Shown here piece by piece: positions 6,482 to 8,464 of a stretch of 8,464 nucleotides of DNA. The notes beneath the pieces are model-generated. The model was not told where the DNA came from, made no database searches, and was given only the letters and a program-made list of their open reading frames with translations. This DNA comes from Bacteriovoracaceae bacterium (GTDB lineage Bacteria; Bdellovibrionota; Bacteriovoracia; Bacteriovoracales; Bacteriovoracaceae). A program made the translations under genes and the position numbers. Location: the NCBI GenBank assembly GCA_947440875.1, contig CANETG010000104.1, positions 1 to 8,464 on the forward strand, in the 5' to 3' direction. The first letter of the stretch is position 1, and each line of letters starts with the position of its first letter.

Positions 6482-6509
6482 TTGAGGGGAATTTCCTAAG
6501 GGTTATAAT
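6482..6509 (+). promoter_or_regulatory. Sigma70-type promoter for rlmI-like gene and moxR
   Basis: TTGAGG (6482-6487) and a perfect TATAAT (6504-6509) are separated by 16 bp in the only sizeable intergenic gap of the window (6434-6530). The start would be near 6516, with a leader of about 15 nt. GAGGA (6523-6527) lies just before ATG 6531. A short palindrome GGAATTTCC (6488-6496) lies in the spacer and could bind a regulator. Nothing else is recognisable in the gap. Confidence 0.65.
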
Positions 6510-6530
6510 ATCCTAATCATCTGAGGAAAC

Positions 6531-7715
6531 ATGCGCACTCTCACTCTTTCAAAGAGCGGTCTTAATAAAATTCGTTCTTTTCACAAAGAACTCAAATCGT
6601 CCGACCTTGAGGGGTCTGTGAAATCCGTTCCACCAGGGGAATGGTGTCTCCTCTCTGCAGAAAAATCTTTTTGGCTTTGTTTTGTGAATCCGATGGTCGA
6701 CGAAAAGTTTTCCTGCGTACAAGTCCTGGATGAAGTGAAAGATCTTTCCTCTTTCATGGTCGAAGCGTTTATTAAACAGAAAATCGTTTCAGCGATTAAA
6801 AAACGTCACCAATATTTTGGCTATGAAGATGGGTCTCGAGTTTTTTACGGCACAAGTGATGGCCTACCCGGACTGATAGTTGATCACTTTACCAATGCGA
6901 TCGTTATTCAGATTAATACCGCTGGAGTTGATCGGTATCGAGATTTTATAGCGAAAGTTTTCTCTGAAGAACTAAGTATAAAGTCTTACTTTTTAGATAA
7001 CGAAAAATATCGTGAACGAGAATTCCTTCCTGTGTTTGAACACGAAGCGGTTCCTGCTTTGATAGTCAAAGAGAACGCACTTAATTATGAGCTGCGTTCT
7101 GAGGTTATTCAGAAGGTAGGCTTTTACTATGATCACCGAGAAAACAGAAAGGCTCTCCAGGAAATTCTTCAGCGTTTAAAGATCAAACCTAAAACAGGTA
7201 TCGATCTTTTTTGTTATGCCGGGGCCTGGGGTCTCAATGCTCTCAAGGGCGGAGTCTGTCAGGTGGACTTTGTAGATCAAGGGGATTTTTCCATCGAAGT
7301 CTTTCGAGCAATCGAATTAAATGGCTTTATGAATAAAGGAAATTTTTTCCGGCAAGATGTGTTTAAATTTATGGACGATGCAATTTCAAATAAAAAGCAA
7401 TACGACCTTGTCATGTGCGACCCACCTGCTTTTGCTAAAAGTCATCTCCAGAAAGATCAAGCTCTCGACGGTTATTCTAAACTTCATCGTAAGGTCATGA
7501 AAATTTCTCATCCCGGGACCCTTGTCGTTTTTTCCTCTTGTACTCATTACGTGAGCCATGAAGAATTTCAGAAGAATATTTTGGACGCTGCCAATAAAGA
7601 AGGCAGAAAGATTCAGCTTATTCACACAGGCATACAAGGTTGGGATCACCCTATTCGATCGCAAAATGATAAATCAAATTACATCAAATCGTACTTTTAC
7701 TTATTGGAGAGTTAA
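6531..7715 (+). CDS. rlmI: RlmI-like 23S rRNA (cytosine-C5) methyltransferase
   Basis: A class I SAM-dependent methyltransferase of 394 residues; E. coli RlmI, which makes m5C1962 in 23S rRNA, has 396. The N-terminal 75 residues fit a diverged PUA-like domain that lacks the usual HPW. Next come DGLPGLIVDHF (110-120), typical of the RlmI central domain, and VGFYYDHRENR (196-206). The Rossmann part has motif I DLFCYAGAWGLNAL (225-238), DVFKF (276-280), motif IV DPPAFAKS (297-304), and motif VI SSCTHY (335-340). Cys337 corresponds to the catalytic Cys of the RlmI SCS motif. HPI (373-375) near the C-terminus also matches. The exact target base is inferred from the family; paralogues of this group modify other rRNA positions. 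It has its own promoter and Shine-Dalgarno, and its stop codon abuts the moxR start. Confidence 0.85.
   Translation: MRTLTLSKSGLNKIRSFHKELKSSDLEGSVKSVPPGEWCLLSAEKSFWLCFVNPMVDEKFSCVQVLDEVKDLSSFMVEAFIKQKIVSAIKKRHQYFGYEDGSRVFYGTSDGLPGLIVDHFTNAIVIQINTAGVDRYRDFIAKVFSEELSIKSYFLDNEKYREREFLPVFEHEAVPALIVKENALNYELRSEVIQKVGFYYDHRENRKALQEILQRLKIKPKTGIDLFCYAGAWGLNALKGGVCQVDFVDQGDFSIEVFRAIELNGFMNKGNFFRQDVFKFMDDAISNKKQYDLVMCDPPAFAKSHLQKDQALDGYSKLHRKVMKISHPGTLVVFSSCTHYVSHEEFQKNILDAANKEGRKIQLIHTGIQGWDHPIRSQNDKSNYIKSYFYLLES
7706..7709 (+). promoter_or_regulatory. Shine-Dalgarno GGAG of moxR within rlmI
   Basis: GGAG lies in the last codons of the rlmI-like gene (Leu-Glu-Ser), six bases before ATG 7716. The rlmI stop TAA (7713-7715) is immediately followed by that ATG, which implies coupled translation and a shared transcript. 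Confidence 0.75.
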
Positions 7716-8464
7716 ATGATTCTGCAGGAAAAAATTCAACTGACACTTTCAGAGGCTCGGAAAATAGTTTTCGGTCAAGATGAACTTCTTGAAAGTATTC
7801 TGGCGGCACTTATTTGTGAAGGCCATCTCTTAATCGAAGGTCTCCCTGGACTCGGTAAGACTCTAAGTGTGTCGGTCATGAGTAAGCTTTGCCATTTGCA
7901 ATTTCAGAGGATTCAGTTCACCCCCGATCTTCTGCCCTCTGATCTCATCGGCACTATGATGTACAATCAGCAGAAGCAGGAATTCACGACGAAGTTTGGT
8001 CCGATTTTTACTCAGCTCGTTTTGGCCGATGAAATCAATCGCTCTCCAGCGAAAGTCCAGGCCGCTCTCCTCGAAGCCATGGCAGAAAAACAAGTGACCA
8101 TTGGCGACAAGACGCACAAGCTGCCCACACCGTTTGTCGTTCTCGCCACACAGAATCCGATCGAGCAAGAAGGGACCTACAATCTTCCAGAGGCTCAGCT
8201 AGATCGTTTCATGATGAAAATTTCAGTGGATTATCCTGATTTTGAAGCCGAAAAAAGTGTTCTTGGCTTAAAGCCAGGGCAGCTTGATCTTAGACCAGTG
8301 ATGACGGAACAGGACCTGGCGCAGTTAAAAGAAAAAGTAGAAGCTATCTACGTCGATGAAAAAATAAAAGACATGATTATTCGTATGGTTCACGCCACTC
8401 GCCCAGGGAGTAAGTTTTTTCAGAAAAAATATGAGGGTGCCATCGTCGCCGGTGCGTCGCCAAG
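7716..8464 (+). CDS. MoxR-family AAA+ ATPase (3' truncated by window)
   Basis: 249 residues are visible, about three quarters of a usual MoxR protein; the frame runs off the window end. MoxR ATPases are chaperone-like AAA+ proteins that often act with DUF58 and von Willebrand factor A (Bat-type) proteins encoded next to them. Visible motifs: Walker A EGLPGLGKT (41-49), FTPDLLPSDLIGT (68-80), KFGPIF (93-98), Walker B LVLADEINRSPAKVQAALLE (101-120), AMAEKQVTIG (121-130), sensor 1 ATQNPIEQEGTY (144-155), LPEAQLDRF (157-165) with the arginine-finger Arg, and a final GASP at the start of the sensor 2 region. All key residues are intact. The start ATG abuts the rlmI stop with GGAG six bases upstream. 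The partner genes, if present, lie beyond the window. Confidence 0.95.
   Translation, partial: MILQEKIQLTLSEARKIVFGQDELLESILAALICEGHLLIEGLPGLGKTLSVSVMSKLCHLQFQRIQFTPDLLPSDLIGTMMYNQQKQEFTTKFGPIFTQLVLADEINRSPAKVQAALLEAMAEKQVTIGDKTHKLPTPFVVLATQNPIEQEGTYNLPEAQLDRFMMKISVDYPDFEAEKSVLGLKPGQLDLRPVMTEQDLAQLKEKVEAIYVDEKIKDMIIRMVHATRPGSKFFQKKYEGAIVAGASP

Noticed and set aside
7863..8168. 101-codon open frame on the minus strand
   Set aside because: It is antisense to the strongly conserved MoxR motifs (FTPDLLPSDLIGT to ATQNP), which explain the sequence fully.

Overview
The window is a compact, gene-dense stretch of a bacterial chromosome with moderate GC content. Gene order, the signal peptidase and MoxR types, and the presence of both MutS2 and an NFACT (RqcH/Rqc2-like) protein in an apparently Gram-negative background suggest a Bdellovibrionota/Bacteriovoracia-type relative. 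That placement is an inference from protein character only and is held loosely. I see no mobile element, CRISPR array, tRNA or rRNA.

Layout. (1) Positions 1-274, plus strand: the 3' end of a type I signal peptidase gene (lepB). It converges with, and overlaps by 4 bp, (2) a minus-strand gene (271-1899) for a polytopic membrane protein resembling TMTC/PMT-like GT-C glycosyltransferases with a degenerate TPR-like tail. (3) Upstream of it on the same strand lies mutS2 (1924-4290), a full-length MutS2 with MutS-type ATPase, coiled-coil, KOW-like and Smr domains. (4) Divergent from mutS2, with start codons that abut exactly at a CATATG (4288-4293), is a short NFACT/RqcH-family gene (4291-5628). 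(5) One base after its stop begins a gene for a secreted protein of unknown function (5630-6433). (6) After a 97-bp gap holding a good sigma70-type promoter comes an RlmI-type 23S rRNA cytosine methyltransferase (6531-7715). Its stop codon is directly followed by (7) the start of a MoxR-type AAA+ ATPase (7716 to the window end, incomplete).

The most interesting part is the centre. In Bacillus subtilis, MutS2 (RqcU) acts on collided ribosomes and RqcH elongates stalled nascent chains with alanine on the freed 50S subunit. Here homologues of both are encoded back to back with no intergenic DNA, so each gene's promoter must lie inside the other's coding sequence. A perfect TATAAT lies inside mutS2, a near-leaderless promoter candidate lies inside the NFACT gene, and an 8+8 bp perfect inverted repeat sits just upstream of the latter. 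The NFACT protein is shorter than the classical family and seems to lack a clear HhH segment. The MutS2 carries an unusual loop after Walker B and a nine-G run in its coding strand that could slip. With the neighbouring rRNA methyltransferase, three of the seven genes touch the ribosome.
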